Part shown: in pieces, positions 35,063 through 43,685 of the stretch
Numbering within the stretch: position 1 is the stretch's first letter
Layout: each line of letters opens with the position of its first letter
Source of the DNA: Glaciecola sp049650345
Lineage (GTDB): Bacteria > Pseudomonadota > Gammaproteobacteria > Enterobacterales > Alteromonadaceae
NCBI GenBank assembly: GCA_049650345.1
Contig: JBARZY010000074.1
Location: 1-44,493 of the forward strand
Direction: 5' to 3'
Length of the DNA stretch: 44,493 nt
Notes under the pieces: model-generated
Seen by the model: only the letters and a program-made list of their open reading frames with translations
The model's database searches: none
Told to the model about the DNA's origin: nothing
Position numbers and translations under genes: made by a program

Positions 35063-35767
35063 ATGAAAATGTTTTATAAAACCGCGTTACTCACTACTGC
35101 AATTAGCTTAACTGCCATACTGGCAAGTCCAAAGGCCGAGGCATGTGCTAGTGACCCCTACATAGGTAGTATTTGTATGTTCGGCGGCAACTTCGCCATT
35201 AGAGGCTATGCAAAAGCAGAAGGGCAATTACTATCAATCTCCCAAAACACTGCCCTATTCTCAATATTGGGCACTACTTACGGCGGTGATGGGAGGACTA
35301 CCTTTGGTTTACCTGACCTTAGGGGGCGTACACCAATTGGTGCGGGGAATGGCCCTGGTTTAAGCTCTATTCGCTTAGGAGAAGAAGGCGGAAGCGAAAC
35401 AGTTACACTAAGCGTTAATAATTTGCCCGCACACACGCATTCAATCAGTACCACAGTAACCAACAATCAAATGTTTACTAGCAGTACCGCTACCCTAAAA
35501 GCCTTTGCTGGTAATGCAAGCAGTAACGTAGCAACCGGCAAAATACTGGCTAATAGCCCTCGTCGTGAAAATATTTACGCCTCGGGTACGCCTAATGTTG
35601 ATATGAGCGCTGAAGCTATCGCCCTTGATATTCAGGTTAGCGGCGACATTAGCGCAACATCAACAGCAGGAATGACCGGTGGAAATAGCGCTTTTAGTGT
35701 GCGCTCCCCCTATGTAGGCGTGACCTATTTGATTGCGCTACAAGGGTTGTTTCCACCAAGAAGTTAA
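35063..35767 (+). CDS. Exported phage-tail-collar-domain protein (MdpB-like)
   Basis: A 234-residue protein. A signal peptide (about 1-26) precedes a collar domain from about residue 30: 'DPYIGSICMFGGNFAIRGYA', 'LLSISQNTALFSILGTTYGG', 'FGLPDLRGRTPIGAG' and 'LPAHTHS', the order seen in tail-fibre/collar and microcystin-dependent MdpB proteins. Usual members start directly at the DPYIG segment and have no signal peptide. Cys28 and Cys38 flank that segment and could form a disulfide after export. The usual Trp of the 'APRGW' motif is Tyr here. No other phage genes surround it; neighbours are an exported protein and a Sel1-repeat protein (15-base gap). AAGGA ribosome site. Confidence 0.88.
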   Translation: MKMFYKTALLTTAISLTAILASPKAEACASDPYIGSICMFGGNFAIRGYAKAEGQLLSISQNTALFSILGTTYGGDGRTTFGLPDLRGRTPIGAGNGPGLSSIRLGEEGGSETVTLSVNNLPAHTHSISTTVTNNQMFTSSTATLKAFAGNASSNVATGKILANSPRRENIYASGTPNVDMSAEAIALDIQVSGDISATSTAGMTGGNSAFSVRSPYVGVTYLIALQGLFPPRS

Positions 35768-35782
35768 AGAGAACCCACTATC

Positions 35783-36790
35783 ATGCTGAGCTATTTTACG
35801 CGTTCGTTTTCGTCAGTTGTGAGCGCTTGCTTAATATTGCTCTGCATGCCTGTTTATGCATTCACTGAGGATACTGAACAGTCTCAGCATATATCGTTAG
35901 AACAAGCGCAAGATGCACAGCAAAGTGGTCGTAATGAAGACGCTTTTGCTTTGTATCAAGCCCTTGCTGACCAAGGCATTAGTGCTGCGCAATTTGCACT
36001 TGCATTCGCATATGAACAAGGTTTAGGTGTTATGCCGTCTCAACAACTCGCTTGTGAGTATTATTTTAAAGCCGCTACACAATCGGTGCCACTTGCTCTT
36101 GAGAAAACGGGAGATTGCTACCTTAACAATCACTTGTCTGCTGATATCACTACCGCTGACAATAACGAGCGAATAAGGGTTGCTCAGTCTTATTATCAAC
36201 AAGCCAATCAAAATGGCATATTTTCAGCGGCATGCAAAAATGCAGAGCTTACACTTATGCATCAAGCAAAAGAGTTGCATGCAAACGCTATTGCAATGTG
36301 TGACCAAGCTGTCAGCAAAGGCTCCTCGCAAGCAGCTTTAGTAATAGGTTTTTGGTACCTAAAAGGTAAATTGGTGCCTCTCGACTTTGACCAAGCAGAA
36401 TACTACTTATTGCAAGCTAAACCCGAAAGTACATCAGAAGCAGCAATGGGCTTAGCACAATTATATGACCAACTTGCGTTATTAAACCCCAATGATATTG
36501 GCTTGCTCAAATATGCCATATACTGGCATGAGCAACTATCAAGCAAAGGAGAAACAAACAGCTATCTTTCCTCTAGCCTCTTATATTGGCGCTTGTTTAA
36601 TAAAACCGAAGACGACACTCACTTGGCAAAAGCTTATTTATGGGCAAGTGCGGCACATCACGTTAATGATAGTTTGTTACCCGAAGCAGTGAAATACATT
36701 AATACGGTAAGCGAAACTGTTCCCAACCATTGGAAAGCGGATTTAGATACTCAGGTCAAACAACAAATTACACGCTTCCACACCCTATAA
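35783..36790 (+). CDS. Exported Sel1-repeat (TPR-like) protein
   Basis: A 335-residue protein with a signal peptide (about 1-27, ending VYA-FTE). Sel1-type helical repeats run from about residue 40 to 300, for example 'GISAAQFALAFAYEQGLGV' and 'GSSQAALVIGFWYLKGKLV' with 'DFDQAEYYLLQA'. Such repeats bind other proteins or peptides; here in the periplasm. It lies 15 bases after the collar-domain gene, so they probably share a transcript and may form a complex. A weak T-rich stretch follows the stop, without a clear hairpin. Confidence 0.82.
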   Translation: MLSYFTRSFSSVVSACLILLCMPVYAFTEDTEQSQHISLEQAQDAQQSGRNEDAFALYQALADQGISAAQFALAFAYEQGLGVMPSQQLACEYYFKAATQSVPLALEKTGDCYLNNHLSADITTADNNERIRVAQSYYQQANQNGIFSAACKNAELTLMHQAKELHANAIAMCDQAVSKGSSQAALVIGFWYLKGKLVPLDFDQAEYYLLQAKPESTSEAAMGLAQLYDQLALLNPNDIGLLKYAIYWHEQLSSKGETNSYLSSSLLYWRLFNKTEDDTHLAKAYLWASAAHHVNDSLLPEAVKYINTVSETVPNHWKADLDTQVKQQITRFHTL

Positions 36791-36923
36791 ACCCGCGCGT
36801 TGCTGCTTTTTTTGTATTCCCCTCGTCATCTACTTAATTACACGATAAGCTTGAGCGTTATTGGGCGTCATATTTATACTTAGCGCAGCTTATCACTCCG
36901 AAAATTCTCCAAAGAGGTTTAAC

Positions 36924-37844
36924 TTGCAACAAATTATCGATGACATAGCGCAACAAATGATGGCAATAGAAGATAAAGGCGAAGTTGCCAGCTACATACC
37001 GTCTTTGGCTGCGGTAGATCCTGATCAGTTTGCCATAAGTGTGGCATTAGTAAACGGCCAAACCTTTCATGCAGGATGCGCCAACACCCTATTTTCAATA
37101 CAAAGTATATCGAAGGTGTTTACCCTCACCCTAGCGCTAGGTAAATTAGGTGAAAATGTTTGGCATCGAGTCGGCAAAGAACCCTCTGGTGACCCCTTTA
37201 ATTCAATAGTACAACTTGAGCACGAGCACGGTAAGCCCCGCAACCCCTTTATAAATGCAGGTGCAATAGCCATTGCAGACCTGATCATGCAGGGTCATCA
37301 GCCCAAAGAAACCCTCGCTGAGATATTGCAGTTTATGCATTACATTGCCAACGACGACAGTATCTTAATTGATGAAAAAGTGGCGCGCTGCGAACTAGAT
37401 ACCGGTGCAAGAAATGCTTCATTAGCGCATTTCATGGCGTCCTTTGGGCATTTTGAGAACCCCGTTGATAAAGTACTTGGTACCTACTTTCATCACTGCT
37501 CTATTGCCATGACAACAAAAAATTTAGCTAATGCAGGTTTGTTTCTTGCCAATAATGGTATTAACCCCGCGTCGGGATATCCAGTAGTATCACCTGATCG
37601 CGCAAAACGCATCAATGCAATGATGCTAATGTGCGGCCATTATGATGGGTCGGGAGAATTTGCCTTTAGAGTAGGTTTACCTGGCAAAAGTGGCGTAGGT
37701 GGCGGCATACTGGCTATTGCCCCAGGTAAAGCGTCCATTGCTGTTTGGTCACCAGGACTAGACACTATAGGAAACAGTAAGCTAGGCACACTAGCCTTAG
37801 AGCTACTAACCAACAAAACCGGCTGGTCGGTATTTGGTTGCTAA
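36924..37844 (+). CDS. glsA: Glutaminase
   Basis: Hydrolyses glutamine to glutamate and ammonia (beta-lactamase-fold glutaminase family). I choose the TTG at 36924: AAAGAGG lies 6 bases upstream and the protein then starts LQQIIDDIAQQM, giving 306 residues like E. coli GlsB (308). A GTG- or ATG-type start further up (36861) would add 21 residues without family match. The catalytic Ser61-x-x-Lys64 is in FSIQSISKVF, with 'PRNPFINAGAIA' and 'LPGKSGVGGGI' blocks. It converges on parC. Confidence 0.94.
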   Translation: MQQIIDDIAQQMMAIEDKGEVASYIPSLAAVDPDQFAISVALVNGQTFHAGCANTLFSIQSISKVFTLTLALGKLGENVWHRVGKEPSGDPFNSIVQLEHEHGKPRNPFINAGAIAIADLIMQGHQPKETLAEILQFMHYIANDDSILIDEKVARCELDTGARNASLAHFMASFGHFENPVDKVLGTYFHHCSIAMTTKNLANAGLFLANNGINPASGYPVVSPDRAKRINAMMLMCGHYDGSGEFAFRVGLPGKSGVGGGILAIAPGKASIAVWSPGLDTIGNSKLGTLALELLTNKTGWSVFGC

Positions 37845-37868
37845 CGGTATATCGCCTTCGTATACCGT
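37844..37868. terminator. Hairpin between glsA and parC (possible bidirectional terminator)
   Basis: ACGGTATA (37844-37851) pairs perfectly with TATACCGT (37861-37868) across a 9-base loop, starting at the last base of the glsA stop codon and lying between convergent genes. There is no T-run, so it may act in 3'-end stability instead of termination. Confidence 0.5.
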
Positions 37869-37899
37869 AGTCTTATGCCGCTACTTGTGTATCAGCTGA

Positions 37900-40200
37900 T
37901 CAGTCTTCCGTCTCTGAAGGAGTAGCAGCGTCATTTGATGTTATTTGAGGTAACTCAATTTCTATATCATCCACACGCTGCAGGCCGCGCGGTAGTTTGT
38001 TACCTCGACGACCACGCTCACCATGGTAGTGCGCCAAATCAGCAGGGCTTAGCGTCATGCCGCGTTTTCCTGCAATAATCTTCACGCTGGCCTTTTCTGG
38101 CACTACCGCTAACTGAGTTAAATACTCTTCGCGTATTTTTGCTTTTGCTGATGGGATATTCATGAGCTTGTTACCTTTACCTTTGCCCAATATGGGCAAA
38201 TCGCGTAACGGAAACAGCAGCATTCTACCTTGGTTAGAAATACACAAACACCAATCAGTTTCGAGTGTACTTATAGTCATCGGATGCATTATTTTTGCAC
38301 CCACCGGCAACGATACGTATGCTTTACCGGCCTTGTTTTTAGTCAGCATATCTTCAAAACTAGATACAAAACCATAACCTGCGTCAGAGCCAATAAGGAA
38401 GGCTTGCTTGTCACCAGCCATGATCACATATTCGGCCCGCTCCCCGCCTACAATACTAAATCGGCCTGTTAATGGTTCGCCTTGGCTTCTTGCTGAGGGC
38501 AACGAATGTGCATCACAAGAAAAACTGCGCCCGCCAGAATCTAAGAACACAGCAAGTTGATTACTACGTCCTTTGGCACTTGATAAATAACTGTCGCCAG
38601 ATTTATAGCTAAGGCCAGCCACATCTACATCGTGGCCTTTTGCACATCTTGCCCAACCTTTTTCAGATAACACAACCGTGACAGGCTCTGATGGGATCAG
38701 TTCTTTCTCTGATAAGGCTTTCGATTCTGCTCTTGCTACAATTGGGCTTCTACGCGCGTCGCCGTAGGTTTCTGCATCGGCCAAAATCTCTTTCTTTATT
38801 AACGATTTTAAACGGCGATCTGAGCCTAAAAGCAACTGTAAGGCATCGCGTTCTTTGGCAAGCTCATCCTGCTCACCGCGTATTTTCATTTCTTCTAGCT
38901 TGGCAAGGTGGCGTAGTTTTAATTCTAAGATGGCTTCAGCTTGTTTGTCAGATAAACCAAAACGGCTTATCAACTCTTTCTTCGGCTCGTCATAAGTGCG
39001 AATAATATCAATCACTTCGTCTATATTTAAAAAGGCAATTAACAAACCTTCTAAAATATGCAAACGAGCAAGAATTTTATCTAAACGATACTGCAAACGG
39101 CGAGTCACCGTGTTTTTGCGATAGGCCAGCCACTCGGTCAATATCATCTTCAAGCTTTTTACTTGGGGACGACCATCTAAACCAATCATGTTTATGTTAA
39201 CGCGGTAGCTTTTCTCTAAATCAGTCGTGGCAAACAAATGCTGCATTAATTGTTCAGTATCTACCCTATTTGAGCGCGGTGTTACGACCAACCGCGTAGG
39301 GTTTTCATGGTCTGATTCATCGCGCAAATCTGACACCATGGGTAACTTCTTCGCCTGCATTTGCGCTGCAATTTGCTCCATCACTTTAGCGCCCGATGCC
39401 TGATGTGGCAAAGCCGTAATAATAAGCTCGCCCGCTTCTAATGCATATACCGCGCGCATTTTGATAGAGCCTCTACCCGTTTCATATATTTTTGCTATGT
39501 CGGCTTTAGGGGTAATTATTTCAGCGTCGGTTGGGTAATCTGGACCTTCAACTATTTCAAGTAGATCACTCAGTTCAGCACGGCTATTATCAAGCAGCAA
39601 TGCACAAGCATTGGCCAACTCTTTTACGTTGTGCGGCGGAATGTCGGTGGCCATGCCCACAGCAATACCGGTTACGCCATTTAATAAAATGTGGGGTAAG
39701 CGTGCAGGCAATACCATGGGTTCGTTAAGCGTGCCATCAAAGTTAGGTTGCCAGTCGGCGGTACCTTGGCCTAGCTCGGTAAGCAATATTTCACTGAATT
39801 TAGATAAACGCGCTTCTGTGTATCGCATAGCCGCAAACGATTTAGGATCATCGGGAGCGCCCCAGTTACCTTGGCCATCTACTAAAGGGTAGCGGTATGA
39901 AAATGGCTGCGCCATTAATACCATAGCTTCATAGCATGCCGAATCACCGTGGGGGTGGAATTTACCTAATACATCACCGACCGTGCGCGCCGACTTCTTG
40001 TATTTAGCGTTATTGCTTAAGCCTAGGTCAGACATAGCATAAATGATACGGCGCTGAACAGGCTTTAAACCGTCACCAATATGCGGTAAGGCTCTATCCA
40101 TAATGACGTACATAGAATAATTGAGGTAGGCATCTTCAGTAAAACGCCCCAGTGACATTTGCTCTATTCCATCACTGTTGATAGTGGTGTCGTTATTCAT
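37900..40200 (-). CDS. parC: DNA topoisomerase IV subunit A
   Basis: Breaks and rejoins DNA to unlink replicated chromosomes, together with ParE (not in the window). It has 766 residues. The active-site tyrosine is Tyr127 in AAMRYTEARL, and the quinolone-target region reads HPHGDSACYE with Ser87 and Glu91 (the E. coli Ser80/Glu84 positions), so it looks like a drug-sensitive allele. Absence of the GyrA-box (QRRGGKG) and the about 760-residue length argue for ParC over GyrA. The ribosome site is weak. It is divergent from the histidine kinase gene. Confidence 0.96.
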   Translation of the reverse strand: MNNDTTINSDGIEQMSLGRFTEDAYLNYSMYVIMDRALPHIGDGLKPVQRRIIYAMSDLGLSNNAKYKKSARTVGDVLGKFHPHGDSACYEAMVLMAQPFSYRYPLVDGQGNWGAPDDPKSFAAMRYTEARLSKFSEILLTELGQGTADWQPNFDGTLNEPMVLPARLPHILLNGVTGIAVGMATDIPPHNVKELANACALLLDNSRAELSDLLEIVEGPDYPTDAEIITPKADIAKIYETGRGSIKMRAVYALEAGELIITALPHQASGAKVMEQIAAQMQAKKLPMVSDLRDESDHENPTRLVVTPRSNRVDTEQLMQHLFATTDLEKSYRVNINMIGLDGRPQVKSLKMILTEWLAYRKNTVTRRLQYRLDKILARLHILEGLLIAFLNIDEVIDIIRTYDEPKKELISRFGLSDKQAEAILELKLRHLAKLEEMKIRGEQDELAKERDALQLLLGSDRRLKSLIKKEILADAETYGDARRSPIVARAESKALSEKELIPSEPVTVVLSEKGWARCAKGHDVDVAGLSYKSGDSYLSSAKGRSNQLAVFLDSGGRSFSCDAHSLPSARSQGEPLTGRFSIVGGERAEYVIMAGDKQAFLIGSDAGYGFVSSFEDMLTKNKAGKAYVSLPVGAKIMHPMTISTLETDWCLCISNQGRMLLFPLRDLPILGKGKGNKLMNIPSAKAKIREEYLTQLAVVPEKASVKIIAGKRGMTLSPADLAHYHGERGRRGNKLPRGLQRVDDIEIELPQITSNDAATPSETED

Positions 40201-40349
40201 TTTATTATTTACCTGAGCACATATTATTAGTTACCTACGCACTTTTCATGCGCGCTACATTGCCTGATATTGTCTATTTACTCGTAGATCCAAATGAAAG
40301 GCGAATGTGAAATATTGCTATATTAGCGCGTCCAATTTATATTAGCTCC
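40201..40349. promoter_or_regulatory. Divergent parC / histidine kinase promoter region
   Basis: 149 bases between outward-facing genes, AT-rich. Promoters for both must lie here or close by; no confident -35/-10 pair or operator is seen. Confidence 0.45.
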
Positions 40350-43300
40350 ATGTTAGCGCATTTTCATCAAAATCATAATAGACCCGCCAATAAACCTCTT
40401 AAATATGTTGGGTTTGTTTTTGTTATCTGCTGTTTTTTTAGTCACATGTATAGTAATGCGCAAACCTCATCTGACCTTATAGTACTCACTGACCAAACCC
40501 AACCTACTTTTATATCTCCTCAGTTTTCCGTTTATTCACAAGAAAATCGGCAACTCAGCTTTGACGTGTTCGAAAATGCGCGTACGTTCTTAGCATATAA
40601 AAAATATCCGCAGGCAAACTATGGTGCGGCTAAAAATGGAGTGTGGCTTTACGCGAAACTGCTTAATAAAAGTAACACAGAAAAATGGGTGTTCAGTGTC
40701 CGTTTTTCACAATTACAAACGGCCCAACTGTACATTAAGCAAAATGGCAGCACCTTACAGTCTTTCAGCGATGGCATGCGCAACAAAACTTCTCCTTATG
40801 CTTTACCCACGTTCAGCGTCAATATTCCCAAAAACGATACGGTTGAATTATTCCTGTACTTAAACGCGTCAAGCATGAATTTAGTCGCCCCCATTTACGT
40901 ACAAGACGTAGCCTCGCACGCCAAGCTAAATAATCTCGATTATCAAATATGGGGTTTTTTGTACGGCGTCTTGGCCTTATTGTGTATTTTTGCGCTGACC
41001 TCATTTGTGTTTAAACGCCACGTGGTTAACGTAATCTACGTGGTAAATGTGATAAATCTTTTAGTGTTTCAACTAATGTGGAGCGGACACGCAGTTCATT
41101 TGTCTGATTGGATCGCTCTGGTCTTTTTATATTTACGAGCCGAATCTATTGTATTGGTATCTATTGCAGCTGGTACCATTTTTGGATTAGTAATTACCCC
41201 TTATCAACATCAACACAAAACATTGCGGAAACTATTAATTGTTAACACCGCTATGGCGATAATTTGTGCCTTACTTTTCTTAAGCTCTATCCTTAGCCCT
41301 GCTATTAGACTACCTGCGACCTATTTCATCGCATTTGGTGGCATATTGCTAAATTTGACGTTTTGTATAGACATTTCTAGAAAACAATTTACGCCCGGTA
41401 AAGCCATGGCAATAGGATGGGGAGCATCTCTCATTGGCTCTGTATCAAGCGCATGTTTTATTTTTGGTGTATTGCCAAACAACCCGTTTCATCAACATTT
41501 GTTTCACTTTTCTCTGGTTATTCAAGCGTCGGCGTTTATTTTGGCTATAGTATTGAAGCATCAATACGATCTCAAACTAGAAGTAGAAGAAGCGCAAACT
41601 GATTCAGAAAATAACTTTTATTTGATTGAAGAACAAAATGTCCACTTAGATATCGCGCGAAAAGAAGCCGAAAAAGCCAGTGAAGTGAAATCACAATTCT
41701 TAGCCAATATGTCGCACGAAATACGCACGCCATTAAATGCCATTATAGGCTTTAGTAAAGAACTTGAAGCTAAGCAAAACATGGTAGAGCGCGATGAGCA
41801 CGTGCGCATAATTAATTCCGCAGCGTCTGACTTACTCACAATTGTTAACGATGTCCTTGATTTTTCAAAAATGGAAGCGGGTAAGTTAACACTGAATAAC
41901 AAACCGTTTTCTCCTCGCGATATACTTGAGGATGTAGCAGCGCTGATGTCAAAATCAGCTCACCTAAAGCAGTTAGAGTTTGTATTAGATGTGGGTAATA
42001 TGCCACGCTCTATTGTTGGCGACGCGTTTAAAATTAAACAGCTATTAAGTAACTTGTTGAGTAACGCGCTTAAATTTACCAATTATGGCTACATTGCCCT
42101 AAAGGCCATGGTAGTTGAAGAGACTGACGCCACTTGTACTATTGAGTTTCAAGTGCAAGACACCGGAATAGGCATAAATGACAGCGATATAAGTAAGCTC
42201 TTTACAGCATTTCATCAACTCGATGACGAACTCAATCGTTCGTTCCAAGGAACGGGACTAGGGCTGGTTATTTGCCAAGAATTGACCCGTTTAATGAACG
42301 GTAACATCACCGTAAGTAGCAGCCCAACACGAGGCAGCACCTTTGTTGCTCAAATTCCATTTAACATCGACCATACTAATAATTTCAGCAATGAGATAAA
42401 CACGTTTAATGACCAACACGCAATTTTGGTTGATCAATGGGATATTTCTCGATCTAGTAGTCAAAGACAACTAGAAGCAACAGGGTTTTCAGTATTAGCG
42501 TTTGAGACCTTAAGCGCCATTATTGAACTAGACCTAACACAATGTTATGTATTTGTGTCGTTACCGTACAGTCATAACAATGAACGACGCGCCACCTTAG
42601 AAATGTTACACACAATGAATATCAATAATTTAGTATTGTTGTACTCAGGGCCCGTTCCAAATACCCAAGCATTTAGCCGCAGTAATAACACACCACGTAT
42701 GATAAGACTGCCACTGTCTACACGTAAAATCACCGATTTAACAAAACGCCATATTAAAATTAAAGCCCATACCTCAAACAGTTTAATTGACTCCCTCCCG
42801 AATATTCGTATGTTGGCAGTAGATGATATGGAACTTAACCTACGTTTATTGGAAACCTGGTTGAAACCCTCAGCAGTGCATTTAGATGTTGCCTTTGACG
42901 GGCCCAAAGCGATTGAACTGTGTAATGAACACGACTACGACATTATTTTAATGGACATACAAATGCCTAATATGGACGGGCTGGAAACCACTAAACACGT
43001 ACGCAAAACCGAAAAAAATATTGGTACTCCCATCGTTGCCGTAACCGCACATGCTCTGCAGTCTGAAAAACAGCACTTTCTAGACTCGGGCATGGACGAC
43101 TTTTTGCCCAAACCGATTGATTTAAAAGCGCTGTCTGCGCTCGTGAAAACGTGGTGTGAGCATTATCCTGATGAACTAGAGCAAATACCCGAGTCTATTG
43201 ATTGGTCGTTAATGAAAAAACGGTCGAACGATAATAAAGAAGATGCAATATCGTTCTTTGAGCAATTCGTAGATGGCCTTAAAACACACGCCACAGAAAT

Positions 43301-43535
43301 TGAAACAGGATGGCAGCAACAACGTAGTGACTTGATTATAGCGAGTATACACAGACTGCATGGCGCATGCTGCTATACCGGTGTGCCTAGATTACAGGGT
43401 TACTGCTTAGAAGCGGAGTCTAAGATAAAGACGGAGAGTTTAGCGCAACATTCAAAAGCAATATCAGCAGTGTTAATGGAAATTGAACAAGTACTAGCCC
43501 AATGGCCGCAGTTGAAAAGCTCGTTAAATGACTAA
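40350..43535 (+). CDS. Hybrid sensor histidine kinase, 7TMR-DISM sensor with BarA-like Hpt
   Basis: A 1061-residue phosphorelay kinase. Domains in order: signal peptide (about 1-38); a periplasmic beta domain of the 7TMR-DISM extracellular type (about 50-185); about seven membrane helices (199-404); a coiled coil; HisKA with His456 in MSHEIRTPLNAI; HATPase with the N box 'LLSNLLSNALKF', DTGIGI and GTGLGL; a degenerate receiver-like stretch (about 690-800) lacking a clear phospho-Asp; a true receiver with Asp869 in ILMDIQMPNMDG and 'PKPID'; and an Hpt domain with His1001 in IHRLHGACCYTGVPR. That Hpt block closely resembles E. coli BarA, but the sensor end does not. It may feed a UvrY/GacA-type regulator; no response regulator gene is adjacent. 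The ATG has a weak ribosome site. Confidence 0.92.
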   Translation: MLAHFHQNHNRPANKPLKYVGFVFVICCFFSHMYSNAQTSSDLIVLTDQTQPTFISPQFSVYSQENRQLSFDVFENARTFLAYKKYPQANYGAAKNGVWLYAKLLNKSNTEKWVFSVRFSQLQTAQLYIKQNGSTLQSFSDGMRNKTSPYALPTFSVNIPKNDTVELFLYLNASSMNLVAPIYVQDVASHAKLNNLDYQIWGFLYGVLALLCIFALTSFVFKRHVVNVIYVVNVINLLVFQLMWSGHAVHLSDWIALVFLYLRAESIVLVSIAAGTIFGLVITPYQHQHKTLRKLLIVNTAMAIICALLFLSSILSPAIRLPATYFIAFGGILLNLTFCIDISRKQFTPGKAMAIGWGASLIGSVSSACFIFGVLPNNPFHQHLFHFSLVIQASAFILAIVLKHQYDLKLEVEEAQTDSENNFYLIEEQNVHLDIARKEAEKASEVKSQFLANMSHEIRTPLNAIIGFSKELEAKQNMVERDEHVRIINSAASDLLTIVNDVLDFSKMEAGKLTLNNKPFSPRDILEDVAALMSKSAHLKQLEFVLDVGNMPRSIVGDAFKIKQLLSNLLSNALKFTNYGYIALKAMVVEETDATCTIEFQVQDTGIGINDSDISKLFTAFHQLDDELNRSFQGTGLGLVICQELTRLMNGNITVSSSPTRGSTFVAQIPFNIDHTNNFSNEINTFNDQHAILVDQWDISRSSSQRQLEATGFSVLAFETLSAIIELDLTQCYVFVSLPYSHNNERRATLEMLHTMNINNLVLLYSGPVPNTQAFSRSNNTPRMIRLPLSTRKITDLTKRHIKIKAHTSNSLIDSLPNIRMLAVDDMELNLRLLETWLKPSAVHLDVAFDGPKAIELCNEHDYDIILMDIQMPNMDGLETTKHVRKTEKNIGTPIVAVTAHALQSEKQHFLDSGMDDFLPKPIDLKALSALVKTWCEHYPDELEQIPESIDWSLMKKRSNDNKEDAISFFEQFVDGLKTHATEIETGWQQQRSDLIIASIHRLHGACCYTGVPRLQGYCLEAESKIKTESLAQHSKAISAVLMEIEQVLAQWPQLKSSLND

Positions 43536-43685
43536 TGAACCGGCTGTACGACGATAATAAAGTCTGATAAAAAATAATAAACTTTGATATTTCATAATAT
43601 GGTTTGATAATTTTTGGTTGAGTGCTTTACTCCTTTTAGAATTGCTCTGTGACTTTCGACCGTTGATGCCGTAAACCCGACATAA

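Noticed and set aside
20325..35767. Prophage hypothesis from a phage-type methyltransferase and a tail-collar protein
   Set aside because: The two genes are 14 kb apart and separated by core metabolic operons; no integrase, capsid, terminase, lysis or other tail genes are present.
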